Below, one piece after another: positions 20,965 through 32,059 of a stretch of 64,000 bases of DNA. A program made the translations under genes and the position numbers. Numbering within the stretch: the first letter of the stretch is position 1; each line of letters opens with the position of its first letter. Below the pieces are notes generated by a model. The model was given only the letters and a program-made list of their open reading frames with translations, was not told where the DNA came from and did not search any database. Source of the stretch: Malaya genurostris (lineage: Eukaryota > Arthropoda > Insecta > Diptera > Culicidae); contig NC_080571.1 in the NCBI RefSeq assembly GCF_030247185.1, forward strand, positions 13,857,631-13,921,630, written 5' to 3'.

Positions 20965-21868
20965 ACACATGGATCAATAAGTCCCGAGACTAAAGCAGAG
21001 ATGGCGCTCGTAGTAAACCAGTAACCACGTCTTTCTAGAGTACTAACCTTTGCTTGAAACGGGTCAAAATTTTAAGACGATTCGACCAGAAACAGCTGAG
21101 TTATCGAGGTTGGAGTAAAGTCGTTTTGTAGTTTGATTAAAAAATGAAAAAAAAAAAACGAGTTTCGTGTTTTGATAAAACATTGTTTTTTAATGGGTAA
21201 AAACACCGTGCAAGCGAAACAATGGATTGAAAAATGTTATCCGGACTCTTGTCCATCAAAAGCAACGATTTGTCGGTGGTTCGCCGAGTTTAAACGTGGT
21301 CGTACCGACACAAATGACGCGGAACGCTCGGGTAGACCTGTGGAAGCCGTTACACCGGGAAATGTGAGTAAAGTGACAAAAATTATAATGAAAGATCGTA
21401 AAGTGAAGCTCCGTGAGATTGCTGAGATGACACAGATATCATATGGAAGTGTATTTACTATTCTTCATGAAAAATTGAGCATGAAAAAGGTTTTTGTGGG
21501 TGCCGCGATTGCTTTCGATGGAACAAAAACACCCTGCCACAAGTCGATGAAAACAATGGCGAAACTGAACGAATTAGGCTTTGATTTGCTTCCCCACCCC
21601 CCCATACTCGCCAGATTTAGCCCCCTGTGACTACTGGCTCTTTGCTGATCTTAGAAAAATGCTCCAGGGAAAATGATTTGGCTCAAATGAGGAGGTCATC
21701 GCTGAAACTGAAGCTTATTTTGAAGCGAAAGATAAATTTTTTTTATAAACATGGTGTTGAAAAATTGGAAAAACGTTGGAACCATTGTATCACCCTAAAA
21801 GGTGATTATGTTGATGAATAAAAAAAAATGTTTCCATTGTTAGTCTCGGGACTTATTGATCCATGTGT
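20965..21868 (+). mobile_element. mariner transposon with intact ends, internally deleted
   Basis: Perfect 29-bp inverted ends (ACACATGGATCAATAAGTCC... at 20965-20993 and its inverse at 21840-21868) are flanked by TA (20963-20964, 21869-21870). The empty site is visible in copy 2 of the host element (GAAGACTAATTTAGC, inverted near 33208-33222), which proves the insertion and TA duplication. At 904 bp it is about 400 bp shorter than a typical mariner. The intact ends mean it could in principle have been mobilised in trans. Confidence 0.95.
21172..21822 (+). pseudogene. mariner transposase, deleted and frameshifted
   Basis: The first frame (21172-21630) gives the N-terminal domain: GKNTVQAKQWIEKCYPDSCP, TICRWFAEFKRGRTDT and a second helix-turn-helix (VKLREIAEMTQISYGSVFTI). 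After KLSMKKV it jumps directly to AFDGTKTPCHKSMKTMAK and LLPHPPILARFSPL, so the region with the first catalytic D (GDE/MDE block) is deleted. Frameshifts follow; the C-terminal piece is recognisable at 21627-21822. It is of irritans/vertumnana-like type. Non-functional. Confidence 0.9.
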
Positions 21869-21901
21869 TAATTTAGCCTAGTTAATTTATATTTTTCAAA
21901 A

Positions 21902-23397
21902 ATGCCTGCGTCCAACCGGAAAGGTAATAAGCCTAAGGCTAAAAATAATTCAATACGGAATAAATCACAATCCGTTATTCAACATTTTTCTAATAACATT
22001 CACGATCTTATAGAATCTGAATGTAAAAATAAAAGACAACGGACGGATTTCCCTTCCGTTGATTCTATGCCGTCTAACAATATTTACGAGATTCTTCCTG
22101 AATCCGAATGTCGCTAAACATAGAAGAAAATTCTTCGAAAATTCCCAAAATGGACGCTTGTCGTTCTGGGAAGAAACAACAATCCATTCCACCAGTGACG
22201 GTGATGATTTCCGACTTCAAAGCATTCCGTACTGAGTTTTCTACTTTTCTCCCGGAAGTAAAAGTCTCATTTCGAATCGGACGAGGAGGAGAATGTCGAG
22301 CCTTGGTTGATGGATTGGAAGATTGCGAACGTCTAATCCGATATTTGTTCGAGAAACTTCATAAATTTTATTCATATGATAAAAAATCAGACAGACCCTT
22401 CAAGGCTGTCTTGAAAGGCTTATCAAATGATCAAAGTACTGATGAAATTAAAAATGAACTAAAAGAATTGCTTGGTTTTGCCCCTTCCCAAGTAATACTT
22501 ACGAAAAAAAGAGCGAATGGTACTTCTAAACCACGCTCTGGAATTTCCCATGAACTTCACCTGATACACTTCAATCGAAGTGACGTAAACAATTTGAAAG
22601 CTTTAGAAAAATTACGTTTCATTTCCCACATTACAATTCATTGGGAACATTATAAACGGCATAATCGTATTGCAAACTTAACGCAATGTAGTCGTTGCCA
22701 AGGCTTCGGCCATGGAACCAAAAATTGTCATATGGATATACGGTGTTTGAATTGTGGTAAATCGCATTCGAAAGACGTTTGTTCAATGAATGAAACCACT
22801 GATAAATTTCCATATTCAAATTGCGATGGAAATCATAAATTCAATTATTTGAAATGTCCTGTCAGGGAAAAAAATTTAAACTCTCGTTTGCTTAGACAAC
22901 AAGTCAAATCAACGATCTTAAATTCACAGAACATACCTGAAAATCAAAAAACCGTTACAAATGCCACGCCTTAACAAAAAACAGGTACGCCTGCCAATTC
23001 GTCTTCTAACGAAAACAATTCATTGACAGGTAGATCGACCTCGTCAGCTAATGTCAGTTATGCTAGTATAGCAGGTAGAAATCTACCACTTCAAAACACA
23101 GGACCGCCTTGCAGTTCATCTTCTAACGAAAACAATTTATTAATAGGTAGATCGGCCATATCATCTTTTTCTAATGGCAGTCTACCTACAAATATTCCTT
23201 CAATGCCATTCACTTCTTTAAATGAAGTTGATTTAGGCGATATAACTCAAAATAAAATGGTCTACGTACAAGATCAATTTTTTCAAATGATCATCCGAAT
23301 GAATTCGACTTCATCACTTTTTGAAGCATTTCAAATCGGATGGAAATTTGCAAATAATATTGTAATGAATTTAAAATTTAACAGTGATGTTAAATAA
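21902..23397 (+). pseudogene. ORF1 (gag-like nucleocapsid) of the Jockey-like element
   Basis: It starts at MPASNRKGNKPKAKNNS (21902). A frameshift at about 22105 moves the frame to 22108-22974, and a stop near 22974 separates the last part (23023-23397). Domains: a basic N terminus, a PRE_C2HC-like region (FKAVLKGLSNDQSTDEIKN, then LHLIHFNRSDVNNL), and zinc knuckles CSRCQGFGHGTKNC and CLNCGKSHSKDVC followed by a third, imperfect one. The C-terminal Ser/Asn-rich part ends NNIVMNLKFNSDVK. Such proteins bind the element's RNA. Copy 2 and copy 3 confirm the reading frame. Confidence 0.9.
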
Positions 23398-23965
23398 TCA
23401 TTCGAATATTTTAAATTGGAATGCTCGATCTTTAAAATCGAGTGAAGATGAATTTTAAAATTTTCTCGAAGTTCACAAAATTCATATTGCCATTGTGACA
23501 GAAGCATTTCTTAAACCAAATGTCAAATTGAAAAGCAATCCACATTATGTGGTTCATCGATTTGACAGGTTTACTGGAATGGGTGGTGGAGTTGCCATTT
23601 TTGTCCAACGGCAAATAAAACATCGAATTTTACCTTCTTTCAATATTAAAGTTATTGAAAGCTTGCGAATCGAAGTTGAAACCGTTCATGGAATTTATTT
23701 CATCGCTGGAGCATATTTGCCATTCCAATGCACCGGCGAACAATTAAATTTCTTTAAAGGCGATTTACAAAAAACTCACAAGATATCGATCGAAATTTTT
23801 CGTAATAGGGGACTTAAATGCTAAGCATGTCCAGTGGAATTGTAGGCAAAATAACCGTAATGGAAAAATACTTCAGCTCTCAGCTGGTTACTTCACAGTT
23901 CTTCAATCCAGTAATCCGACTTGTTTCTCTTCCGTGAAAAAAACCCTCTACAATTGAAAAAATGA
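23387..23965 (+). pseudogene. ORF2 N terminus (endonuclease) of the Jockey-like element
   Basis: The ATG at 23387 overlaps the ORF1 stop (ATGTTAAATAA), a typical stop/start overlap for translation by re-initiation. The frame reads LNWNARSLKSSEDEF then a stop (23455-23460), continuing after it as HIAIVTEAFLKPNV and FTGMGGGVAIFVQR, the first half of an apurinic-like endonuclease. Further frameshifts lie near 23770-23820. The RT is absent. The inverse copy at 31600-32049 aligns over the whole stretch. Confidence 0.85.
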
Positions 23966-24004
23966 AAATGTAATGTAACTCAATCAAATGAAAAGCTAGA
24001 GAGG

Positions 24005-25150
24005 TGCTTTTTTTGTCGTGAATACGACTTACTTTACTATAGGGCGCCTTTTCAAAATTTACCCTCTGAGAGAGTGATAAGTTTTTGATCGTGAATATCT
24101 CTTGTTGTATCTAACGAATCAACATAATTTTTGCTACATGCCATCGGAAATATGATCACAATTTTATTATAAAATATTCAGTTGTGTGACATAATCTCAA
24201 ATAATTCAATATTAAACTTCTCTGAAATCTTGGATATAAACGAGTATCAAAGAGGATAATTCATAAGGCGCGTTTGCCTTTCTCGTATTTTTAAAGCTCA
24301 TAGCTCAGTGATTTGTGAAAGGATTTATATAATCTAACTACCAATAGAATCGAAATTTTTCAACTTAACCTGTCTCATTTGACCCATGTCAACATCAGCC
24401 AATCAGAACGCGTTCTGAGGAAGAGAAACAAAATATCTGCTGCTGTACAACAAATCGTTCGAGAAGAATGTTCCGAACAGTGCTTAATATCGCAGTGAGT
24501 TCCACAATTTGGTCTTTCTAAAAGGCAGGAATGAATCCCGTACAGCATCGTGATAGTTTCTTTCAATGAAATGCAAATCCGAAATGAAATAATCGAAATT
24601 TAAATTCTATATGCTGCTAATTTTATAGCCGTTAGGACCACTCATTAGTGAGAAAGCTACAAATGAAATCACGTAAAAAGAAACCTCTTAACAAAAATTG
24701 GATCAGTTTGGATTCTATCGCCACTGCGAGCAGATGTATTTTGTGTCGTTTGCAAAGCTAGTTTCGCTTCCGACAAGAGCGATTACGTCACAGCTGCCAG
24801 TCATTTGCATTGGTGAAAAAACAACGAAAAGGGGACAACGGTGGAGAGCATCACACAAAATCAGCCGTTCTAAGGGCTCAAAAAGTTTTCTAAAGCACTA
24901 TTAGGATTTGTTGTTCGCAGGAAATATCCTCAGTTTAGTGCAAATCTAGAACAGTTTGATTAGATTTTTGCACTTTTCGCTGTGTGAAATTCACAGTAAT
25001 TTTGATCAAGTGAAGCCTTCTTTGTTTTTGCGTAAAATGTGGAAAAGGGGAATGCTTGCATAATTCATACAATTGATATTCGGAAGTGTTAAGGAACATG
25101 TCAGTTCTTTTCGTATTCACTACATCCAGTTATGTCTCTGACATTACCCA
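24005..25150 (+). repeat. repeat family C (histone-signal family), copy C1
   Basis: It begins GTCGTGAATACGACTTACTT and ends with ATCCAGTTATGTCTCTGACA (25124-25150 region). A histone-type 3' stem-loop relic lies at 24863-24878 (AGCCGTTCTAAGGGCT). It faces copy C2 in inverted orientation with about 200 bp between them. An 18-codon stretch before 24904 (KISRSKGSKSFLKHY) is simply the translation of this stem-loop region and is shared with C2. No TATA box as good as in C2/C3 was found. Confidence 0.7.
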
Positions 25151-26107
25151 TCCGCCTTTTTCACCAAAGTTGCTCAAAATAAAATTTCCTACAACTTTAT
25201 TGTACAACAAAAACATTTTTGAGTTCAATTAAGAAAGTTAGATTTCAGGTTTCAATCTAAATGAGGACCACCCTAGCAACATTTTCATCAAAAGGAACGC
25301 CATTTGATTACAAACAACTTTTGTGAAGACACCAACTACAAGAAGTACGGGTGTGTAATGTCAGAGACATAACTGGATGTCGTGAATACGAATAAAACTG
25401 ACACGATTTCTTTACACTTTCGAATTCGAATTGATAGTTGATCGATTGTGTGAATTGCGAAACTTTCCCCCTTTTCACTACTGAAATTTTAAACGATTTT
25501 TGACGTCGATTATCTCATTTCGGATTTGCATATTTCATTAAAAGAAACTATCAAGGTGCTGTAGAGGATTCATTTCTGCCTTTTAGAAGGGCCAAATTGT
25601 GGAATTCTCTACGATATTTAGCACAGTTCGGAACATTTTTCTCGAACGATTTTCGCACAACGAAAAGTGCACGAATCAAATCAAATTATTTTGGATTTTC
25701 ACTAAACTGATGATTTCTATCTTCGATTTGCAAAGAAGTAATCTTAATAGTTCTTTAGATAACATTTAGAGCCATTAGAACGGCTGATTTTATATAATGT
25801 TGTCCACTTTTCGTTTCTTGTTTTCTTTCTCTCCAATGCAAACGACCAGAAGCTCTGTTGCATGATGCAATCGCCCTCGTTTGAATTGAAATTGCCTTTG
25901 CGAATGAACCGCAACAAATCCGCTCGCAGTGACAAATGATGCGAAACTGGTTTAATGCGCCTTCTTCTCGCCTTAACGACCGGAAGGCAAATGACGACGT
26001 GAGCGTTTGAGGTTTTTAACCACGCAGAAGGTGCGCTCTCCGATGCCGCTGTTTGAATGCGTCTTCTCGCCCCGACGTCTGCTTCCATCCAATACAGCAC
26101 AAGAAGA

Positions 26108-26142
26108 AATGATCGATTTTCGACCACGGTTCCCCTTTTATA
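26108..26142 (-). promoter_or_regulatory. TATA box plus initiator core promoter (copy C2)
   Basis: On the minus strand TATAAAAGGGG starts at 26142 and TCATTTC begins at 26112, placing the initiator A (26110) 32 nt downstream of the first T, the ideal spacing for an RNA polymerase II core promoter. Copy C3 keeps both elements with identical spacing. Strong TATA boxes of this sort are usual for histone genes. Activity is inferred only. Confidence 0.55.
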
Positions 26143-26267
26143 ACGTTCAGTTGAAGATATGTGCCTGACTACAAAATAGTCGTCCTTGCGCGAAAAACCC
26201 AAGTAACGTTCAGTTGAAGATATGTGCCTGACTACAAAATAGTCGTCCTTGCGCGAAAAACCCAAGT
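26142..26267 (-). repeat. 63-bp perfect tandem duplication upstream of the C2 promoter
   Basis: Two identical 63-bp units (26142-26204, 26205-26267), each starting AACGTTCAGTTGAAGATATG and ending GAAAAACCCAAGT. Copy C3 has only one unit at the matching place (40768-40830 region), so the duplication is recent and specific to this copy. Confidence 0.9.
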
Positions 26268-26509
26268 AAAAGTGAAGAGTTTTCCTCGTTGTTTTAAAAA
26301 TTTCAGAAAACCTAATTTTTGAGTTGTTTGTGGTTATCTCACACTGTTCAAAATATTATCCTAAATTCCTGATCATATTTTTGATGAAATAGTGAAAGAA
26401 TTATGTTGTGGCCATTAATACAAATCGAGATATTCACGATTAAGGTCTGTCCATTCTTCCATATGGCTAATTTTGAAAAGGCGCCCCATAGTAAAGTATG
26501 TCAACAAAA

Positions 26510-27390
26510 ACTAATATTTAATAGCATATTTTTGTCACGTTAATTTCCCGTTTCGGACCACTGTGCAGTGCGGTAAAGCTTTATTTTTATTAGATGAAAA
26601 TGAAATTTATGACTGTCAGCATATCCCTTCTCATTCATTTTACTTTTGTCGTCGAAGCTCCCAGAATTCATCGTCAATTGAATAACCGTACCTAGTCAAC
26701 AGAAGTTTTGCTTTGCCAAGTAGTCTACCTGTTTCATTATCTTCACTGTGGGTAGTGAGCAAATGCGAATGAATAGGCATAAACATTAACTCGATAACAC
26801 AAAACTCTGTCCGACCATAATGATAAATAGAGGCTGGCGGTTCTCATTTGAATTTTCATTTATCAACAGCAAGTTAAAATCGATCATTTTCGACTGTTCG
26901 AAAAGTGTTGAGATGTGTTTCGAAATATTAAAAATGAAAACTGGAAGAGGAAACAATTAATTTATATTTATGTCTTAATAGATGACTGGTTTCATCAATT
27001 ATCTTGAACCAATTCGAATGTTTACATGAACCTTACTCGAATGCCGCTCCCTCATTTAATTGTAAGAGATATTTTGTTACTTCAAGCGATAAGTTGACGG
27101 TGGTTGAACTGAGCTTCGGTAGAAAGAGAAACGAATGAAGAACGGGATGATGCCCATTCGGTGCGACAGCGAAGGTTGTGTGTTAGAATGTGAAGCTCAC
27201 TGCAGTACAGTGATTGTCAGTATGTGCACATATTCGATTTCAATTGAATTGAATGAAGCTTTCAGCACTGTACTCTACACAGGTAACTCGAGATACCTGC
27301 TTATATCTAACGAGACATTAGAAGGTACTGGGTTTATTCACATACAAACAATAATTAACGCACATTTTTAAATAAATTTTAATCTGAGTC
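26510..27390. other. no identifiable gene
   Basis: Low-GC sequence with a few short segments resembling decayed repeats (for example TTTCGGACCACTGTGCAGTG at 26553). No second full copy in the window and no coding signal. Confidence 0.35.
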
Positions 27391-29220
27391 AAAGCTTATG
27401 TACCAGAAACTTCCAGGCTGCTGGAACGAAAATAAACACCGTTCGGTTACCATTAGTCACCTTTCCGAAGCCGGCAGCATCCGTTCCACATTACAAATGT
27501 GTTTTTTTATTAAACTTAGCACCTCATATTCACATCGTTGTAACATCGATGCCAGACGCGTGACCGGCACGCGTCGCCCATCTCCGTCTGCGCGCCCCGC
27601 CCCGGATAGTGGTACCTGCCTGTGTCTTGTGCTGCCGCAAAACTCTCCACCGGGAAACAGGTCATCGCGTTGAGGGGCGCACAAACAAACCGAAAAGAAA
27701 AGTTTTTCCTCAACCTTCCTGATTTTGTTTCCCTTTCCTTCCCTTGCCTTCCGTCCCCCTTCTTGGCGTTGAGCACATTTCAATTTTGCATCGTTACAAA
27801 TTGTTTGTGAGCCCGTGTGCCTCAATCTCTCGCTCTCTCACACTCTTCGTCTTCATTCCGGACTAGCTTGCACCGTGGGGTACGTGCAAGGATACGTGCC
27901 TGAAAGTGCGGAATCCAGCCGTTATCCATTCCGCGCAGCTGTTTCTTCCCCTAGCCCTCCGTTCCCGGACACCAAAACCTCCAGCCGAAGAATCCCGCTC
28001 AGAAATAATAAATGAATTACCATTTCGTGATTGTTGCTCAGCTTCCGGAAAACACACCGAGATGCTTTCTGCGACGACGACGACGACGACGACGACAACG
28101 ACGATGCCGCCGTCGTTTACTGCGGCTCCGCTGCCATTCCTGGTCTCGGCTGGGGAGCGGGGGGAGCACGGGGAATAAAAAGCGCAATTGCGGCACGTGA
28201 TTCTTTCACTTGTTCTCAGTCGGAAAAGGGTTTAGCCGGAAGTGAATGATGCAGGATAATATTTCTTTTCTGCCTTCCTGCTGCTCTCGACTAGCTTGAC
28301 TTGACTCCCGAACAGATTGGGGTCAGTTTTCTAAATCCCTTCCGACACGGCGCTTCTGGGACCCATCTCGTAGCATGTGTTTCCAGTTTTCCTGAGCTGC
28401 ACACTCTTCGGGGATAATGAATTACCCCTCGCCGTGCCGCACCGACCGACCGCCTGTACTGCTGGGTTGCACATGTTTGCACTTTTTTGTTGGTGCGTTT
28501 CTAATTGGTCCGCTTGCTGGTTTCGGTTGAATGCAGAGCGTGGTCTTAGCTAGCAATTGTTGTGGGTATATTCTACTTAGTTCTCAGCAGGAACTCCACT
28601 CGAACGCCTCGAATCCGATCATCAATTTTGCTCCGGTGGTCATTTTTCATATCGTCCTTGTTCGTTCGTGTTCGTGTTCTCGGCGGCGTAGAATTTCGAG
28701 CTGCTTAATCTTCGTCAGTCGGCCTCGTTGTTTCTCACTTCTCGGTTCGGCGGATTCGCAAGGAAAACGGAAGGCATAAAGAGCTTTAATGAAAATAAAG
28801 TGCCCAAACGGGATAGGAACTTTCCGACGCTGGACTACCGGCCGGCACAAACTCGGGAGAAATCAACTTAAGTGCCTCTATTATGGACATTGCCTACCTG
28901 GGGGGGGGGGGGGGGGGTTGGTTGGTTGGTTGAATAAACGATGCAAAAAAACGGTTATTCAATTTACTTTGAAATTTGGACTATTTATTTTCGCTCGTAG
29001 TCTTTGTTTTGTTTCTGTTTGCAGAAGTAGTTTGAATGAAAGATTTTATCCCAGTATTAACGTTAAAAGTTAGCACTGAGCAACAATTTGAGTCTTTACA
29101 GTTGAGAGCTGTCGCTTTAAGTGCAAAATTCACCTTTCAAGCAATTAATTTAATGAGCAATTTTATAACAGCTGATGCTTCTTTCTAGTTCGAAACAAAA
29201 AGTGGAACAATGAAACTTTC
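27390..29220. other. apparently single-copy GC-richer island with simple repeats
   Basis: It holds an (ACG)n tract at 28074-28100, a run of 18 or more G at 28890-28917 followed by (GGTT)n, and many pyrimidine runs. Long open frames here (up to 122 codons, several overlapping on both strands) are products of GC content and microsatellites and contain no domain. No repeats shared with the rest of the window were found. Confidence 0.45.
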
Positions 29221-29229
29221 TTAATCCTT

Positions 29230-29650
29230 TGACCGGTGAGCGGACTTGTCTTTTACGGAAGGGCTTGTTGTGAAAAAAGGCCTAAACGGACAAATAAATT
29301 TCAACAAAGAAACTTTTTACCACCACCACGAATTATTGTTATTCAAAGTATTATCCATCGTTATTCACTAGTTGTCCTCTTTCTGGTAAAACTCGGATAT
29401 CGCATTAGAAATTTTTTTTTGTGTGGATTCGATTCGAAGAATGGATCGAACCAATTTTTGGTCCTTTTGAAGTCTTCGAAGCACTGCTCGGACAAACCAT
29501 GCGCCATGGATCGGAGCAAATGGTAATCGCATGGAGCAATGTCGTATGAATATGGCGGATGGGGTATCGTTTCCAAGAATGCTTTTACGACTTTCAAAAC
29601 AGAACTCCCTGCTAAAACGACGTGATTGATACTACACAACAAACGCTACG
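29230..29650 (-). pseudogene. mariner transposase C-terminal fragment (Mos1-like)
   Basis: The minus frame 29642-29361 shows IPHPPYSYDIAPCDYHLLRS, the block with the third catalytic D of mauritiana-type mariners, followed by MAHGLSEQCFEDFKRTKNWF. The upstream catalytic blocks are missing and YSPD has become YSYD. Relatives: 43956-44900. Relic. Confidence 0.85.
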
Positions 29651-29904
29651 AACACAATATGGAAATGTCATATACTGGTAAAGATGTGCCATGTCAGAAG
29701 AATTGATCATTTTTGGGTGAGCTGGCTAACGCCATCAGGACGTATACAAAACTCCGCCAACATCGCAATATAAAGCACCAGATTATAGTGGGCTGGACAT
29801 GTAACAAGAATACCGGAAAAGAGGATAGCCTACGCGGTGCACAGTAAAGACCGTGGAAGAGATCGTCAGCTATGGATAAACTTTCACATTTGCAATTCCA
29901 AATT

Positions 29905-30075
29905 AATAAAAAAAAAACTCGCCTAAAGACCGAAAGCCATTTCACCGAAAGCCATTTCGTCGAAAGCCATTTCACCGGAAGGGTCATTTCGCCGAATTTC
30001 AAAACGTGATTGGAATTGATTTGAAATAAAGATAAATGAAAATTGATAATGTTTACTCCCGTCATGTAAAACAAC
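29905..30075 (+). repeat. repeat family I with GCCATTTC minisatellite, copy 1
   Basis: Short tandem units of the form GAAAGCCATTTCRYCG (29933-29995) are followed by CGTGATTGGAATTGATTTGA. The same order occurs inverted at 49850-50010, where AAATGACCCTTTGACGAAA units precede AATTCCAATCACG. The unit count differs between copies. Confidence 0.7.
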
Positions 30076-30200
30076 AATCATACTTCGGAAATAATCCAGA
30101 AAGCCTAGAACGATTTTTTTATTTTCTTTTTATTTCACAATCTTCAGAACCCGAATTCCCAAGAAAACTTGTTGACTTTATTAGAGTTTCTGTCACGCAA

Positions 30201-32049
30201 TTATTTGCAAATGAAACAAAATATCGAATGCAGCTTCTCCACATCGTTTTGCTCGTTTGCTGACAAGATAATTAATTGCGTTTTTGCTGCATTTGGTTTA
30301 ATTTTCCATTTTGACAGATAATCACTGAAAATATTTAAACTTCTTTGTAGGCGACTGCAGATCACTCTTAGATTTCTACCTGGGACTAACAGACTTGTGT
30401 CGTCACAGAATAGCGATTTCTGACAACCAACGGGTAGATTTGGAAGATCAGAAGTGAAAATATTATACAAGATTGGAGCTACGCTCGAACCCTGCGGAAC
30501 ACCGGCTCGTACGGGTTTTCAGATTCAGATTTACAATTCTGATAGCTAACCTGAAGAGTACGATCAGTGAAATAATTTTGAATCATTTTGATCAAATAAA
30601 TGGGAAACTGGAAATCAGACATTTTTGCTATCAAACCTTTGTGCCAAACACTGTCGAATGCTTTTTCTATGTCTAGAAGAGTGGATCCAGTGGATAACCC
30701 AGAAAATTTATTTGATTTTATTATGTTCGTAACTCTTACAAGTTGATGAGTAGTTGAATGTTCATGACGAAATCCAAACTGCTCTGATAAAAAAATTGAA
30801 TTCTCATTTATATGAGATATCATTCTCAACAAGATAATTTTTGCAAAAAGTTTACTAATAGAAGAAAGTAAACTAATTGGTCGATAACTTGATGTTTCTG
30901 CTGGATTTTTATCAGGTTTGAGGATTGGAATTGCTTTAGCGTTTTTTCATCTTTTTGGGAAGTAAGCTAATGAAAAACACTTGTTGAAATTTTTAACCAG
31001 GAGACTCAAGGCAACATCGGGAAGATTTTTAATAAGAATATTAAAAATTCCATCATTACCAGGAGCCTTCATGATTTTAAGTTTCCTAATAATTGATTTA
31101 ATTTCATCAAAATTCGTCTTAATAATGTCATCTTGTGATAACACTTGGGTTGAAATATGCTCATATTTCAGTGAGACTTCATTTTCAATAGGACTCACAA
31201 CATTCAAATTAAAATTGTGTACACTCTCGAACTGCTGAGCAAGTTTTTGAGCCTTTTCGCCATTTGTAAGAAGTATTTGATTTCCTTCCTTGAGAACAGG
31301 AATTGGTTTCTGAGGTTTCTCAAAAACCTTAGAAAGTTTCCAGAAAAGTTTAGAATATGGTTTAATTTGTTCAACTTCTTTAGCGAAATTTTCATTTCAT
31401 TTCATTTTCTATGTTTAATTTCTTTTTGTAAATCCTTAACTATGTTTTTCATAGCAGGATCACTTAGAACCAGATCAATTGTAGACGGGTTTTTCACGGA
31501 AGAGAAACATGTCGGATTACTGGGATGAAGAACTGAGAAGTAACCAGCTGAGAGTTGATTATGAAGTATTTTACCATTACTGTTATTTTGCCTACAATTC
31601 CACTGGACATGCTTAGCTTTTTAAGTCCCCTATTACGAAAAATTTCGATCGATATCTTGTAAGTTTTTGCAAATCGCCTTTAAAGAAATTTAATTGTTCG
31701 CCGGTGCATTGGAATGGCAAATATGCTCCAGCGATGAAATAAATTCCATGAATGGTTTCAACTTCGATTCCCAAGCTTTCAATAACTTTAGTATTGAAAG
31801 AAGGTAAAATTCGATGTTTAATTTGCCGTTGGACAAAAATGGCAACTTCACCACCCATTCCAGTAAACCTGTCAAAACGACGAACCACATAATGTGGATT
31901 GTTTTCAATTTGACATTTGGTTAAAGAAATGTTTCTGTCACAATGGCAATATTAATTTTGTGAACTTTGAGAAAATTATAAAATTCATCTTCACTCGATT
32001 TTAAAGATCGAGCATTCCAATTCGCAATATTCAAATAATTATTTAACAT
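30201..32049 (-). pseudogene. ORF2 endonuclease and reverse transcriptase of Jockey-like copy 2
   Basis: From ATG at 32049: endonuclease half (FTGMGGEVAIFVQR, ESLGIEVETIHGIYFIAG), a linker with MAPGNDGIFNILIKNLP (31207-30947), then RT blocks EQFGFRHEHSTTHQLVRV, DIEKAFDSVWHKGL (30832-30479) and the catalytic region SLFCDDTSLLV (30470-30201). The catalytic box reads F-C-D-D where Jockey elements have Y/F-A-D-D. Stops and frameshifts interrupt it at about five places. The thumb and C terminus are missing. Confidence 0.9.
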
Positions 32050-32059
32050 CACTGTTAAA

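Larger units (their letters stand above)
20665..23965 (+). mobile_element. Jockey-like non-LTR retrotransposon, copy 1
   Basis: The order is 5' UTR with a hairpin array, ORF1 (21902-23397) and the start of ORF2 (23387 on). It matches copy 2 at 30200-33475 (minus) and copy 3 at 45300-46190 (minus) almost base for base. A mariner (20965-21868) is inserted in the 5' UTR. At about 23960 the match to copy 2 stops (CTACAATTGA is the last shared stretch) and a different repeat begins, so the RT part is missing. Confidence 0.9.
25345..26510 (-). repeat. repeat family C, copy C2
   Basis: On the minus strand it runs from the outer end (CATACTTTACTATGGGGCGCC near 26495) through a TATA/Inr promoter (26142-26108) and a stem-loop relic at 25785-25770 to the inner end AGTACGGGTGTGTAATGTCA (25350 region). 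The sequence between promoter and stem-loop can be read open (minus 26265-25744, 173 codons), but it translates straight through the stem-loop and shows only a faint H2A-like patch (LLRFIRKGNF), so I do not call it a gene. The same signals at the same order occur in copy C3. Confidence 0.7.

Noticed and set aside
25744..26265. 173-codon minus-strand ORF
   Set aside because: It starts in a duplicated upstream region, runs through the TATA/Inr and the stem-loop relic, and its end (KISRSNGSK...) is shared with 24904 only because the nucleotides are repeated.
27906..28249. Several overlapping ORFs around an ACG repeat
   Set aside because: All are different frames of one trinucleotide repeat; mutually exclusive and without domains.
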